Shown here: positions 36,701 through 44,978 of the stretch, one piece after another | Layout: every line of letters starts with the position of its first letter | How positions within the stretch are numbered: position 1 is the first letter of the stretch | Assembly: GCA_020054095.1 (NCBI GenBank) | Contig: JAGVMA010000052.1 | Span: forward strand, 1 to 64,000 | Reading direction: 5' to 3' | DNA: 64,000 nucleotides | Source: Bacteroidia bacterium | GTDB lineage: Bacteria > Bacteroidota > Bacteroidia > JADZBD01 | Program-made: the position numbers and the translations under genes | Notes under the pieces: generated by a model | Databases searched by the model: none | What the model was told of the DNA's origin: nothing | Seen by the model: only the letters and a program-made list of their open reading frames with translations

Positions 36701-36852
36701 TCAAACAATTTTAAATATTGCTCCACCAGCTCTTGATTTAGCAATTGTTTTAAAAACGACTGCACAATTGCTCTGCTTGTGTTATTTACGCCATCCACCT
36801 TTGCAATAATGGCGAAGAGTTGCATCAGGGCTTTCAGTATTCGTTCACTCAT
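33778..36852 (-). CDS. TerB-like / ABCG-type ABC transporter fusion protein
   Basis: This 1024-residue single-chain transporter has a TerB-like helical domain at residues 1-135 and a small beta domain at about 150-240. An ABC ATPase follows at about 245-480, with Walker A GGSGAGKST (282-290), signature ISGGQRKR (388-395), Walker B VLYVDEPTSGLSSRDS and H-loop His445. The permease follows: ABC-2/ABCG-type helices at about 580-790, a long extracytoplasmic charged loop and a last helix near 990. The ATPase-before-permease order matches half-size ABCG transporters. The substrate is unknown. The start lies 33 bases after a terminator hairpin. Confidence 0.85.
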   Translation of the reverse strand: MSERILKALMQLFAIIAKVDGVNNTSRAIVQSFLKQLLNQELVEQYLKLFDEFLEAHHQVSKKKDGSAKRTSLNSVKVLKICTQINSELTQKQKIVVLIRLIEFIHSSNEISEQELEFVATVAETFNIEDSEFKRCQDFIQNRADNTPDNSTVLIVDNNKENKFKEAKHIYSENINGQLRVLWFQSVNIYAILYFGNSDLLLNGQNINEGKIYILTEGSSIRSSKVSPIYYSDIISRYLKDESQAKISFEAKNLEYKFKNGNLGLRDINIREESGKLLGIMGGSGAGKSTLLNVLNGMEYPSGGGVYINGINIHTEKNKVEGVIGHVSQDDLLIEELTVYQNLFYNAKLCFGNLPDGKIKVMVEKVLNDLGLFEKKDLKVGNPLEKTISGGQRKRLNIGLELIREPNVLYVDEPTSGLSSRDSENIMDLLKELALKGKLVFVVIHQPSSEIFKMFDKLIILDVGGFPIYYGNPVDGVIYFKKLVAQANSDNSECVECGNVNPEQIFNIIESKVLDEYGNLTPNRKMSPAEWNIHYREKIESKLGAIDSHTEIPESTFKRPNKFNQFKVFLTRDVKSKLTNTQYLVINLLEAPLLAFILAYLVKYYSTDASNKIGYIFRDNSNLTAYMFMSVVVALFIGLTVSAEEIIRDRKIQKRESFLNLSKMSYLFSKISIMFTLSAIQTITFVLLGNWIMEIKGMTMDYWLMLFTTSCFANMLGLNISASFNSAVTIYILIPFLLIPQLLLSGVIVKFEKLNPVLTSQKNVPIAGEVMASRWAFEGLAVNQFMNNEYERKFYKFDREASNADFRKNFWIPRLRAKLDNIETALTQGKMTDEINGDLLLLKNELTKQAAIKKPNVKFGKADMFVSGKVNADLIGEAREYLTKLFQAYVKIYNDNANAKDKLVSQLNKDEKSKEEFLQLKNKYENESLADLVKNGTELDKIIEKDGELIQRADPVFLSPDENFNSHFYAPVKKAFGKTFYTFWYNMCVIWVMSLMLAVTLYFDVLKRFINGMENLFSRFSKKR

Positions 36853-36885
36853 AGCGTTTTTTTATTTGAGTTCGGTTATTGATAA

Positions 36886-36917
36886 AAAAAGACATTAGGT
36901 ATAGGGCTAATGTCTTT
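36886..36917 (-). terminator. Terminator between two minus-strand genes
   Basis: AAAAGACATTAG and CTAATGTCTTTT form a 12-base-pair stem with an eight-base loop, followed by T residues on the minus strand. It ends the 36940-38294 operon, just upstream of the ABC transporter gene. Confidence 0.75.
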
Positions 36918-36939
36918 TCATTTTTTTTATGTTTTTGGC

Positions 36940-37365
36940 TTATTGTTTAAATCCAATTAGTATTACAGCGCATCCGCTGGCAGCACCATCAGGGTTAAGA
37001 TTTGCCTCTATCACACAATCAATAGTGCTGTTAATTTTAAAATCCCAGTAAGGTGCATTCTTGTAATCTTTATTACTGAAAAGCACATTGCCATCTTGGT
37101 CGCGAATGGTGAATATTAAATTACCATCAGTGTTTCCCGTACAGGCGCACACGCGGTAAGTAGTTCCGCCATAAAAAGTGGTGCGAAACTCTGCTGTTTG
37201 GTCGTTTAACAAAAGTGTGCGATACAATTGTCCGTCAGATATATACTGTGTACTCAAGTGCTTTGCACAAATGGTTGCAATAGTGTCGCACATTTGGGCT
37301 TTTGCTTCAGTTGCAACTAATAAACCTGTGATGGCAATTGATAGGGCTAAAATTTTATTTTTCAT
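36940..37365 (-). CDS. Small secreted cysteine-containing protein
   Basis: This 141-residue protein has a signal peptide (ending TEAKAQ). The mature part has six cysteines (MCDTIATIC, RVCACTG, IDCVIE, ASGCAV), suggesting disulfides in the periplasm or outside. The middle is a beta pattern (LIFTIRDQDGNVLFSNKDY) that ends in AVILIGFKQ. The gene lies 41 bases after the lipoprotein gene on the same strand and probably belongs to its operon. No named family was recognised. Confidence 0.7.
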   Translation of the reverse strand: MKNKILALSIAITGLLVATEAKAQMCDTIATICAKHLSTQYISDGQLYRTLLLNDQTAEFRTTFYGGTTYRVCACTGNTDGNLIFTIRDQDGNVLFSNKDYKNAPYWDFKINSTIDCVIEANLNPDGAASGCAVILIGFKQ

Positions 37366-37406
37366 ACTTAATTTATTACTGTTAAGTTTTTTCGTTTTTT
37401 CATTAA

Positions 37407-38294
37407 TTATCCAACAATCATTTTTCTGATTGCTTCAATTTTTTCTGAAATTGAATTGAGCTGCTCTGCGCTTATTACAACTTCTGATTTGCTGGTGAAT
37501 GTTGTTATTTTTTTGCCCTCATCGGTTGTTGGCTTATCATAAACGTATTTGTATTCTATTTTCGAAAACTCATCGTTAAGTCCTTTCAGCCCGCTTATAA
37601 GTTCGGCATATTCTTCTTGTGCTGCATTGGTTTCTAATAATCCGATTAAACTCGATAGAGAAGTTTTTTGCTCTGCAACTCTGCGCACTACCTCATCGTT
37701 ACTTTTTTCTTTCGATATTTTTGTAGCGAAATACAATCCTTCAATCCAGCCACCGGCTATGATAAGGGCGCTAATATCGTTACGATCATTATTCTTTAAG
37801 AATGCATCGCTTGAGCGATAGGCGCTCGAAACCAAATTTAACATTGAATCGCGCTTGCCTAAGTTTTTTTGAAAACGTTCTAACAATGCTTTGTCAAATG
37901 CTGAGCTAACACCCAACTCATCGGCTAATTTTTTCACTGCCTGAAAATATCCTAAGGCATCTTGCGTTTGATCGTAAAGCGTTACATAACCCATATCAGC
38001 ACCATAAACGCCAAGGTTTAGTGCTTTTAAGTAGTTAGTGGAATACGAATTTGATTTATTGGATGGGTTAAGCATTGCATTGTTATATTGCGCGCCTGAT
38101 TTCTTAATAAGGAAAGCAGTTTGGATGGGCGATGGTACACTAAATATTTTGCCGCCCACTTCCACCGTCATTGATTTTGTACTATCAATTTTTGTAGTGT
38201 CGTTGCCATTTGTATCACCATCATCGGTAGGGTTACCGCACGAAAACATTAGCGTTAATGCAAAAGCTGAAAATAGTAAGAGGGATTTTTTCAT
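37407..38294 (-). CDS. Lipoprotein with helical body
   Basis: The ATG at 38294 gives 295 residues with a lipoprotein signal MKKSLLLFSAFALTLMFSCGN (lipobox cysteine near 20). A frame from 38327 would add a poor 11-residue extension. After an Asp/Thr-rich linker (GDTNGNDTTKIDSTKS), the body is mainly helical from about residue 70 to the end (VKKLADELGVSSAFDKALLERFQKNLGKRD, LISGLKGLNDEFSKIEYKY). No enzymatic motif is seen. It is divergent from dnaN. It is likely an inner- or outer-membrane lipoprotein of unknown role. Confidence 0.75.
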   Translation of the reverse strand: MKKSLLLFSAFALTLMFSCGNPTDDGDTNGNDTTKIDSTKSMTVEVGGKIFSVPSPIQTAFLIKKSGAQYNNAMLNPSNKSNSYSTNYLKALNLGVYGADMGYVTLYDQTQDALGYFQAVKKLADELGVSSAFDKALLERFQKNLGKRDSMLNLVSSAYRSSDAFLKNNDRNDISALIIAGGWIEGLYFATKISKEKSNDEVVRRVAEQKTSLSSLIGLLETNAAQEEYAELISGLKGLNDEFSKIEYKYVYDKPTTDEGKKITTFTSKSEVVISAEQLNSISEKIEAIRKMIVG

Positions 38295-38465
38295 ATCCTG
38301 ATTTGGGTTTAATTTAAAACTGTGCAAATTAAGTAATAATTCGTCAAAAATAATACTTTATCTAAGAAAACAAAGTGTTTGTCATAATATTATACAATAT
38401 GTTATATTACTCTTTTTTTGCAAATTCTGTTAATAAGTTGTAGGCAGTCTGCTTTCATTTAGATA

Positions 38466-38473
38466 TATATTTG
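38466..38473 (+). promoter_or_regulatory. Probable -7 promoter box of dnaN
   Basis: TATATTTG matches TAnnTTTG and would place transcription start near 38479, giving an A-rich leader of about 30 bases before the dnaN ATG. A -33 box at the best spacing was not found. Confidence 0.4.
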
Positions 38474-38508
38474 CTGCTCACAGAAAAAAAGAGAAAAAAC
38501 ACAAAATC

Positions 38509-39630
38509 ATGAAATTTATTGTATCGAGTTCATCATTGCAAAAGCAAGTTCAGGCGGTTAACAGCGTAATTAATTCAAGTACTGTTCTGCCTATTTTAGA
38601 TTGTATTTTATTTGACATAAATAAAGGCGAGCTTACGCTTACTGCTACTGATTTAGAAAGTACTATCAGTTCAAAACTGCAAATAGAATCGAAAGAAAAT
38701 GGTCAAATCTGCATCCCTGCAAGGTTGCTAATTGATACACTTAAAACATTTTCGGAGCAGCCGCTTACTTTTTCGGTTGATACAAAAAAATTCAGCATCG
38801 AAATTTCATCTGATTACGGCAAATACAAACTAACCGGACAAAATGCCGATGATTACCCCAAAATACCAACCATCGAAAACCCTTCTACTTTTGAATTAGG
38901 AGGCAAAGCAATGGCATCAGCCCTTAACAAAACTATTTTTGCTACTGGTAATGATGACTTACGACCGGTAATGAGCGGAGTTTACTTCCAACTTTCAACC
39001 GATAACATCACATTTGTAGCTACCGATGCTCACAAACTTGTACGCTACCGCAGATTAGATAGCAAAGCAAAGTTTAACGCATCATTCATTGTTCCGAAAA
39101 AACCATTAAACATTTTAAAAAACTTAGTTACAGCTAACGATAACGAAGTGAAAGTGGCTTACAACAATACAAATGCTACTTTTTCGTTTGATAACTACAC
39201 ACTTATTTGCCGCCTTATTGATGGCAAATACCCTAATTACGATGCTGTAATTCCGAAAGAGAACCCGAATAACATGACCGTAGGTCGCACACCGCTTTTA
39301 AGTTCAATTAAGCGCGTTTCAATTTTCTCGAATAAAACCACACACCAAGTGCGCCTTAAAATTGCAGGCAGTGAGTTAAATGTATCGGCCGAAGATTTAG
39401 ATTATGCTAACGAAGCTAACGAGCGCCTCACTTGCCAGTATGTGGGCGATGACATGGAAATAGGTTTTAACTCGCGCTTTTTAATTGAAATGCTTGCCAA
39501 TATTGAGGCCGATGATGTAACTGTGGAAATGAGCGCACCTAATCGCGCAGGCATTATAAAACCAGCCGTTTCGGATAGCAGCCAAGAAGATATTTTGATG
39601 CTCGTGATGCCGGTAATGTTGAACAATTAA
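38509..39630 (+). CDS. dnaN: DNA polymerase III beta subunit (sliding clamp)
   Basis: This 373-residue protein dimerises into the ring that tethers the replicative polymerase to DNA. The three-domain clamp fold is recognisable by VNSVINSSTVLPILDCILFDI, a GKYKLTGQNADDYPKIP segment, FATGNDDLRPVMSGVYFQL, ATDAHKLVRY and the C-terminal LMLVMPVML end that lines the protein-binding cleft. Length is normal. dnaA is not in the window, as is usual in Bacteroidota, where dnaN is often away from dnaA. A DinB-like gene follows 21 bases later on the same strand. Confidence 0.96.
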   Translation: MKFIVSSSSLQKQVQAVNSVINSSTVLPILDCILFDINKGELTLTATDLESTISSKLQIESKENGQICIPARLLIDTLKTFSEQPLTFSVDTKKFSIEISSDYGKYKLTGQNADDYPKIPTIENPSTFELGGKAMASALNKTIFATGNDDLRPVMSGVYFQLSTDNITFVATDAHKLVRYRRLDSKAKFNASFIVPKKPLNILKNLVTANDNEVKVAYNNTNATFSFDNYTLICRLIDGKYPNYDAVIPKENPNNMTVGRTPLLSSIKRVSIFSNKTTHQVRLKIAGSELNVSAEDLDYANEANERLTCQYVGDDMEIGFNSRFLIEMLANIEADDVTVEMSAPNRAGIIKPAVSDSSQEDILMLVMPVMLNN

Positions 39631-39651
39631 AATTTATCTCAGAAATTTTTT

Positions 39652-40173
39652 ATGGACGAGCAGGGCATTTACCCTACAGGCCGGTTTAAAATGCCTGCAT
39701 TTTACAATGATGCAGAATATATACTTGCTGCCGAAAAAATTGCGCAGTTACCTGTACTGCTTTCGGATGTGCGTAAACAAATTACTACTGCCGATTTAAC
39801 AAAAACTTATCGTGAAGGCGGCTGGAACATAAGGCAAATTATTCACCACATTGCCGATAGCCACCTTAATGCTTACATCCGCCTAAAACTTGCGCTCACC
39901 GAAGATAATCCTACCATAAAACCTTACGATGAAAATAAGTGGGCAGCACTACCCGACTCTGCCGATAACGACATTGATACTTCCCTGCAACTCATCACGC
40001 TCATCCATAAAAAAATTACACTTACACTTAACCACACAAGTGCCGAGCAATTAGCGCGCACTTATTTTCATCCGCAGAGCCAACAAAAATTTGCTCTTTT
40101 TCAAATGGCCGCACTTTATGCATGGCATGGCGCACACCACGTGGGGCAAATTAAAGTAGCATTGGCAGGTTAA
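39652..40173 (+). CDS. YfiT/DinB-fold putative metal-dependent hydrolase or thiol transferase
   Basis: This 173-residue protein has the YfiT/DinB four-helix fold: MDEQGIYPTGRF, then GGWNIRQIIHHIADSHLNAYIRLKLAL and the C-terminal ALYAWHGAHHVGQI. The histidines in HHIADSH and WHGAHH are the metal ligands of the family. Related proteins in Bacillus transfer bacillithiol to electrophiles (BstA), so a thiol S-transferase or detoxifying role is likely, but the thiol used in this organism is unknown. It is probably co-transcribed with dnaN. Confidence 0.88.
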   Translation: MDEQGIYPTGRFKMPAFYNDAEYILAAEKIAQLPVLLSDVRKQITTADLTKTYREGGWNIRQIIHHIADSHLNAYIRLKLALTEDNPTIKPYDENKWAALPDSADNDIDTSLQLITLIHKKITLTLNHTSAEQLARTYFHPQSQQKFALFQMAALYAWHGAHHVGQIKVALAG

Positions 40174-40213
40174 CATTAAAACAAATGCCACAAATTCAAA
40201 CTAAGTAATTAAG

Positions 40214-40221
40214 TACTTTTG
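40214..40221 (+). promoter_or_regulatory. -7 promoter box immediately before lepB
   Basis: TACTTTTG matches TAnnTTTG and ends four bases before the GTG start at 40226. If used, the transcript begins at or next to the start codon. Confidence 0.45.
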
Positions 40222-40225
40222 CCGC

Positions 40226-41245
40226 GTGTCGCGCGTAAAAGAAATAGCCAAAATTGCTTTCTATTCTATTTTAATATGGTTAGTGTTGCGCACCTTTTTC
40301 ATCGAAGCATTTGTTATACCCACCGGCAGCATGCGACTTACGCTTGTAGAGGGCGATTACATTTATGTAAATAAAACTGCTTACGGTGCTCGGTTGCCCA
40401 TCACTCCGCTGTCTGTTCCGTTTACGCATCAGCAGTTTTATTTATCGTGGATTGAGCTGCCTTATTGGCGAGTGCCGGGCTATACAAGCGTGAAACACAA
40501 CGATGTGGTGGTTTTTAATTACCCGATGGAAAACGAATTTCCGGTTGACCACCGCACATTTTACGTAAAGCGTTGTGTAGCATTACCTGGCGATACGCTA
40601 AGTATTGCAAATAGTATTGTTTTTATTAATGGCACACAACTGCAACAGCCGCCCAGTGTGCAACATTCTTACACTGTGGAGACCGATAGCACAGGACTCG
40701 ACTCGGCACTGATAAAAAAATACAACCTTATTATAAAAGGCACATTTAGCTTAAACCAGCGCTACGAAATTATTTTAACCGATGCCATGGCCGATACGCT
40801 CCAAAAGAAAGAGCATATTTTATCCGTTACTCAAAACATTATGAGTGCCGATTTGTATGACGAAAATATTTTCCCTAACAATGCCACTCACAAATGGAAC
40901 ATAGATAACTGGGGAACAATTATTATCCCGAAAGAAAACGAAACAGTGGAACTGAACAGCTACACAATTTGTTTTTATAAACGCATAATTGAAGTATATG
41001 AAAACAATACACTCATCGTTAATGGCGATAGCATACTTATAAACAACAAGCAATGCAGCACTTATACTTTTAAAATGAACTATTATTTTATGATGGGCGA
41101 TAATAGGCACGATTCGCACGATTCGCGGATATGGGGATTTGTACCCGAAAACCATATTGTGGGCAAAGCATCGTACATTTTGTTTTCGGACAACGATGAA
41201 CTTTTACCCGATAGCAGCTCACGATTTTTAAAAACAATAAAGTGA
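40226..41245 (+). CDS. lepB: Signal peptidase I
   Basis: This 339-residue membrane serine protease cleaves signal peptides from Sec- and Tat-exported proteins. An N-terminal transmembrane helix (about residues 9-26) is followed by the catalytic Ser35 in IPTGSM. The catalytic lysine is Lys115 in YVKRCVALPGD. The conserved box GDNRHDSHDSRIWGFVP lies near the end. An insertion of about 140 residues separates the lysine box from the last box. This is longer than in E. coli and commonly seen in Bacteroidota. The start is GTG. The WbqC gene follows 82 bases later. Confidence 0.94.
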   Translation: MSRVKEIAKIAFYSILIWLVLRTFFIEAFVIPTGSMRLTLVEGDYIYVNKTAYGARLPITPLSVPFTHQQFYLSWIELPYWRVPGYTSVKHNDVVVFNYPMENEFPVDHRTFYVKRCVALPGDTLSIANSIVFINGTQLQQPPSVQHSYTVETDSTGLDSALIKKYNLIIKGTFSLNQRYEIILTDAMADTLQKKEHILSVTQNIMSADLYDENIFPNNATHKWNIDNWGTIIIPKENETVELNSYTICFYKRIIEVYENNTLIVNGDSILINNKQCSTYTFKMNYYFMMGDNRHDSHDSRIWGFVPENHIVGKASYILFSDNDELLPDSSSRFLKTIK

Positions 41246-41276
41246 AATAATAGAAATTCTAAATACCAAATACCAA

Positions 41277-41292
41277 TCCCGATGCTTCGGGA
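41277..41292. repeat. Perfect 16-base stem-loop in the lepB-WbqC spacer
   Basis: TCCCGA and TCGGGA form a six-pair stem with a TGCT loop. The surrounding AT-rich text is not coding. Short hairpins of this type can be dispersed repeats in Bacteroidota, but only one copy was seen here. Confidence 0.5.
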
Positions 41293-41327
41293 CTAAATAA
41301 TATACAACCAATAACCAGTAACCGATT

Positions 41328-41939
41328 TTGCAACCTCTTTTCCCTTCCTCCTATTTCGCGCCCGCTGCTTATTTCTTTGAGCTTGTAAAATACAAAGATG
41401 TTATTATTGATGTGCACGAACATTTCCCGAAACAAACCTGGCGTAACCGCTGCAGCATTTATAGCCCCAATGGTGTGCAGCATTTAATAGTTCCTATTCA
41501 CAACAGAAAAGATAAAACTCCGCTCAACGAAATAAAAATAAGTTATGCCGAGCGGTGGCAAACAAATCACTGGCGAAGCATCGAAGCTGCTTATCGTAAA
41601 TCGCCCTTCTTTGAGTATTACGAATTTGACCTGAAACCAATTTTTGAAAATAAATTTGAATACCTCAGCCAGCTAAACAATGCCGCTTTAAGTAGTATTT
41701 TGCAACTAACCGAACTTACTATAAGCAAAGAAGAAAGCAAAGCATACAATCCTAATCCTGAAAAAGATTACCGACCCATTTTAGCAAAAGTACAACTAAG
41801 AGAACACAACAAAAACTGCAAACGCTACCAACAAGCATTTGAAGAACGCCATGGCTTTTTACCCAATTTAAGTTGCTTGGATGTGCTATTTAATTTAGGA
41901 CCTAAGTCAAAAGAATATTTTTTGACGTTGGATACATAA
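41328..41939 (+). CDS. WbqC-family protein
   Basis: This 203-residue protein starts at a TTG (no ATG is available nearby; the upstream ATT is also possible). It has the WbqC pattern: LFPSSYFAPAAYFFELVKY, the QTWRNRCSIYSPNGVQHLIVPIHN segment, ERWQTNHWRSIEAAYRKSPFFEYY and a tail with LSCLDVLFNLGP. WbqC-like proteins occur in polysaccharide or glycan gene clusters and near lepB in Bacteroidota, and the activity is not established. It has no signal peptide or membrane segment. Confidence 0.85.
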   Translation: MQPLFPSSYFAPAAYFFELVKYKDVIIDVHEHFPKQTWRNRCSIYSPNGVQHLIVPIHNRKDKTPLNEIKISYAERWQTNHWRSIEAAYRKSPFFEYYEFDLKPIFENKFEYLSQLNNAALSSILQLTELTISKEESKAYNPNPEKDYRPILAKVQLREHNKNCKRYQQAFEERHGFLPNLSCLDVLFNLGPKSKEYFLTLDT

Positions 41940-41943
41940 ACAC

Positions 41944-42529
41944 CTACTCTGTTCGCTCTAAAATCCACTCGCTTTTATAGCTACATAAATTATTATTGCA
42001 CGGGCTTGGGTTACCCTCCGATATAATATGAATTTTATTATACCTCAACTCTATTACCTTAAAACGGTCGGGGTATTCTAATGTACCAATATTTATAACT
42101 GTGTTGTTTGTTAATGACCAATCGGTTTCTAAAACAAGGTATTCTTTACGCTTTGGTTCATCCACGCCCATTTCCCAGTGCCATTTTCCTTTTAAAACAC
42201 CACGCTTAGTAACAATAAAAAAGCGTCCGGTTTTGTAAAACTCAAAGCGAGCTTCGTTCTTTTCGTAAGGGAATGGGGTTGTTGGTCATTGATTGGACAA
42301 TAGAATAAATACTATCGTTTTTGTATTCGGCATAATAAATTGGTTCGCCTTGCGAATTGTAATGCGATTCAAAACCATAGCTCACGTCCCACTTTCCTAT
42401 TAATCTTTTGTTTCGTGTTCGTAATGAAACCAAAGGATCATCTTCTCCCTTTTTTAAACACGATGATAAAACTACTGTTAACCCAAATGCTAGCAAGGCT
42501 GCTGCCGGAAAAATAAATTTGCTTTTCAT
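41944..42529 (-). pseudogene. Lipoprotein gene with a one-base frameshift
   Basis: The first part starts at the ATG at 42529 with a lipoprotein signal ending in VVLSSCLKK and a KRLIGKWDVSYGFESHY segment typical of small lipocalin-like lipoproteins. It loses frame after SMTNNP at a run of four C on the minus strand (plus 42275-42278). The correct frame then continues as PYEKNEARFEFYKTGRFFIV and on through the WHWEMGVDEPKRKEYLVLETDW segment to the stop at 41944. Dropping one C restores a 194-residue protein. It is either a real frameshift or a sequencing error in a short homopolymer. The product is likely a lipoprotein of unknown function. Confidence 0.75.
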
Positions 42530-42636
42530 TATTTTACTATAAAAACAATCAGGGGGTAGACAAATGTAATACAAATAAATTAACATATCAAATTTGCTTC
42601 CTTTTAAGTTTGAGAGCGATGGCTTGTGTATTAAAA

Positions 42637-42667
42637 AACCGCCACTGCATTGAAGACAATGGCGGTT
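42637..42667 (-). terminator. Terminator of glnN
   Basis: AACCGCCA pairs with TGGCGGTT. On the minus strand the stem is followed by TTTTAATAC, 18 bases past the glnN stop. Confidence 0.75.
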
Positions 42668-42684
42668 AAGAATAAATACTAAAC

Positions 42685-44871
42685 CTATTTAGTAAACAAC
42701 ATCTCACGGTATTTTGGTAAAGGCCAACTTTCGTCATCCACTATCAATTCGAGTTTATCTACTTCGTAGCGTATTTCTTCAAAATAAGTTTTTACTTTAT
42801 CGCAATAAGCAGCGGCTTGTTTTTTATGGTCGGTAATGTTGTTAGCTTTTTTGCGCTCTTCCGTCATTTCTTCCACTTTTACTTTAATTGCCGATACGCG
42901 CTCCGAAATATCTTTTATCATTTCTATTTGCGATGCCGCTACTTTTTTAAAATCGGCACCATCAAAAATATGTTTAAGTCCTTCCACGTTTTCTATCAGC
43001 ATGTTTTGATATTTTAGTGCTGTAGGTATAATATGGTTAAGTGCTAAATCGCCAATTACACGGCCTTCTATCTGAATTTTTTTAGTGTAGTTTTCTAAAT
43101 AGATAGCGTGGCGCGCCTCTTGCTCGCGGTGGTTCATGATGTTAAGCGATTCAAATAAGTCTAACGATTTTTTGCCCACATAAGCATCCAGCGCATCGGG
43201 TGTGGTGTTAAAATTACTCAAGCCGCGTTTTTTTGCTTCCGCCCTCCACTCATCGCCATAGCCATTGCCTTCAAATAAAATGCGTTTGGTTTCTTTTATG
43301 TATTTAACTAAAATATTAAAAATGGCTACATCTTTATCTTCGCCTTTGGCAATAAGTGCATCCACTTCTTTTTTAAATTGCATTAGCTGATTAGCCATTA
43401 TGGCGTTAAGCACAGTCATAGCTCCGGCACAGTTAGCCGATGAGCCCACAGCACGGAATTCAAATTTATTTCCGGTAAACGCAAATGGCGATGTGCGGTT
43501 TCTATCCGTGTTATCTAAAAGTATATCAGGTATTTTTCCGATGCCGAGTTTTAATGCCGTTTTTTCTTCGGGTGTCATTTTGCCTTTCACTTTTGTTTCT
43601 AAATCGGCAAGCACTTGTGTGAGTTGGCTGCCAATAAAAATACTCATGATGGCAGGTGGCGCTTCGTTGGCACCCAAGCGGTGGTCGTTATTTGCCGATG
43701 CGATGCTGGCGCGCATCAAGTCATCGTTATCATGCACGGCTTTAATGGTATTGATAAAGAAAGTTAAAAACTGCAAATTGGTTTTAGGAGTTTTGCCGGG
43801 CGATAATAAATTTTTTCCCGTGCTGGTGCTCATGCTCCAGTTATTGTGCTTGCCGCTACCGTTAACTCCGGCAAATGGTTTTTCGTGTAATAGCACTCTA
43901 AAATTATGCCTGATGGCGGTTTTCTCCATCACATCCATCAGTAGCTGATTATGATCTACAGCCAAGTTACATTCTTCAAAAACCGGAGCGCACTCAAATT
44001 GATTAGGTGCTACTTCGTTGTGGCGCGTTTTCACTGGAATACCCACTTTCCAGCACTCTTGTTCAAAATCGCGCATGTAAGCAGCCACTCTATCGGGGAT
44101 AGAACCAAAATAATGATCTTCTAACTGCTGACCTTTTGCAGGCGAATGGCCAAATAAGGTGCGGCCTGTCATTGCCAAATCAGGGCGAGCGTTATACAAT
44201 GCCGTATCAACCAAAAAATATTCTTGCTCCCAACCAAGCGTGGTAGTTACTTTGGTAACTTCTTTATCAAAATACTGGCACACTTCGGTAGCGGCTTTAT
44301 CTAAAGCATTAAGCGCTTTTAAAAGCGGAGTTTTAAAATCTAATGATTCGCCAGTGTAAGAAACAAAAATGGTGGGTATGCAAAGTGTGTTGCTGTAAAT
44401 AAATGCGGGCGATGTTGGGTCCCAAGCTGTGTAACCACGTGCCTCAAAGGTATTGCGTATGCCACCGTTAGGGAAACTCGATGCATCGGGTTCTTGCTGC
44501 ACTAATTGGCTGCCGCCAAAAGTTTCAATAGCACGGCCATCTTCTACGGGTGTGAAAAAAGCATCGTGTTTTTCGGCAGTGGTGCCCGTTAGTGGCTGAA
44601 ACCAATGTGTGTAATGCGTTACGCCTTTGCTCATGACCCATGCTTTCATGCCATTGGCAATTTGGTCGGCCATTTTCCTATCTATTTTAGTGCCTTGTTC
44701 TATAGCTGCCATTACGCTGCCATAAGCTTCTTCGCTAAGGAAATTACGCATGGCATCTTTGCCAAATACGTTAGCGCCAAAAAATTCGCTCACTTTATCG
44801 GCAGGTAATTTCACATCTACCGGAGTGCGGGTCATTACTTCTTCTAATGCTTTAAAACGGTGGAAAGCCAT
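42685..44871 (-). CDS. glnN: Glutamine synthetase type III
   Basis: This 728-residue enzyme makes glutamine from glutamate and ammonia with ATP. Type III (GSIII) is the form typical of Bacteroidota and cyanobacteria and is much longer than the classical type I. Motifs include NDHRLGANEAPPAIMSIFIGS, GVNGSGKHNNWSMSTS, the RHNEVAPNQFECAPVFE segment and NTDRNRTSPFAFTGNKFEFRAVGSSAN. The length matches the family. No nitrogen-regulatory gene is adjacent, but a TAGGTTTG promoter box and an inverted repeat lie in the 413-base upstream gap. Confidence 0.96.
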   Translation of the reverse strand: MAFHRFKALEEVMTRTPVDVKLPADKVSEFFGANVFGKDAMRNFLSEEAYGSVMAAIEQGTKIDRKMADQIANGMKAWVMSKGVTHYTHWFQPLTGTTAEKHDAFFTPVEDGRAIETFGGSQLVQQEPDASSFPNGGIRNTFEARGYTAWDPTSPAFIYSNTLCIPTIFVSYTGESLDFKTPLLKALNALDKAATEVCQYFDKEVTKVTTTLGWEQEYFLVDTALYNARPDLAMTGRTLFGHSPAKGQQLEDHYFGSIPDRVAAYMRDFEQECWKVGIPVKTRHNEVAPNQFECAPVFEECNLAVDHNQLLMDVMEKTAIRHNFRVLLHEKPFAGVNGSGKHNNWSMSTSTGKNLLSPGKTPKTNLQFLTFFINTIKAVHDNDDLMRASIASANNDHRLGANEAPPAIMSIFIGSQLTQVLADLETKVKGKMTPEEKTALKLGIGKIPDILLDNTDRNRTSPFAFTGNKFEFRAVGSSANCAGAMTVLNAIMANQLMQFKKEVDALIAKGEDKDVAIFNILVKYIKETKRILFEGNGYGDEWRAEAKKRGLSNFNTTPDALDAYVGKKSLDLFESLNIMNHREQEARHAIYLENYTKKIQIEGRVIGDLALNHIIPTALKYQNMLIENVEGLKHIFDGADFKKVAASQIEMIKDISERVSAIKVKVEEMTEERKKANNITDHKKQAAAYCDKVKTYFEEIRYEVDKLELIVDDESWPLPKYREMLFTK

Positions 44872-44919
44872 GTTTTTATGTTTTTTTAGTGGTCAGAGTT
44901 AAAAATGTGTTTTCGGGAG

Positions 44920-44927
44920 CAAACCTA
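44920..44927 (-). promoter_or_regulatory. -7 promoter box of glnN
   Basis: On the minus strand the box reads TAGGTTTG, an exact TAnnTTTG match. It would start transcription about 43 bases upstream of the glnN ATG. A weak TTC lies near -33. Confidence 0.45.
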
Positions 44928-44978
44928 CCCATTTTATAGATACACGAACAGAATTTTATAGTGTTTTTTATTAACACC

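Noticed and set aside
38328-38508. Replication origin near dnaN
   Set aside because: No DnaA-box cluster and no dnaA gene was seen, and Bacteroidota often keep dnaN away from the origin.
43400-43948. 182-codon plus-strand ORF inside glnN
   Set aside because: It is antisense to the conserved glutamine synthetase core, so treated as a shadow.
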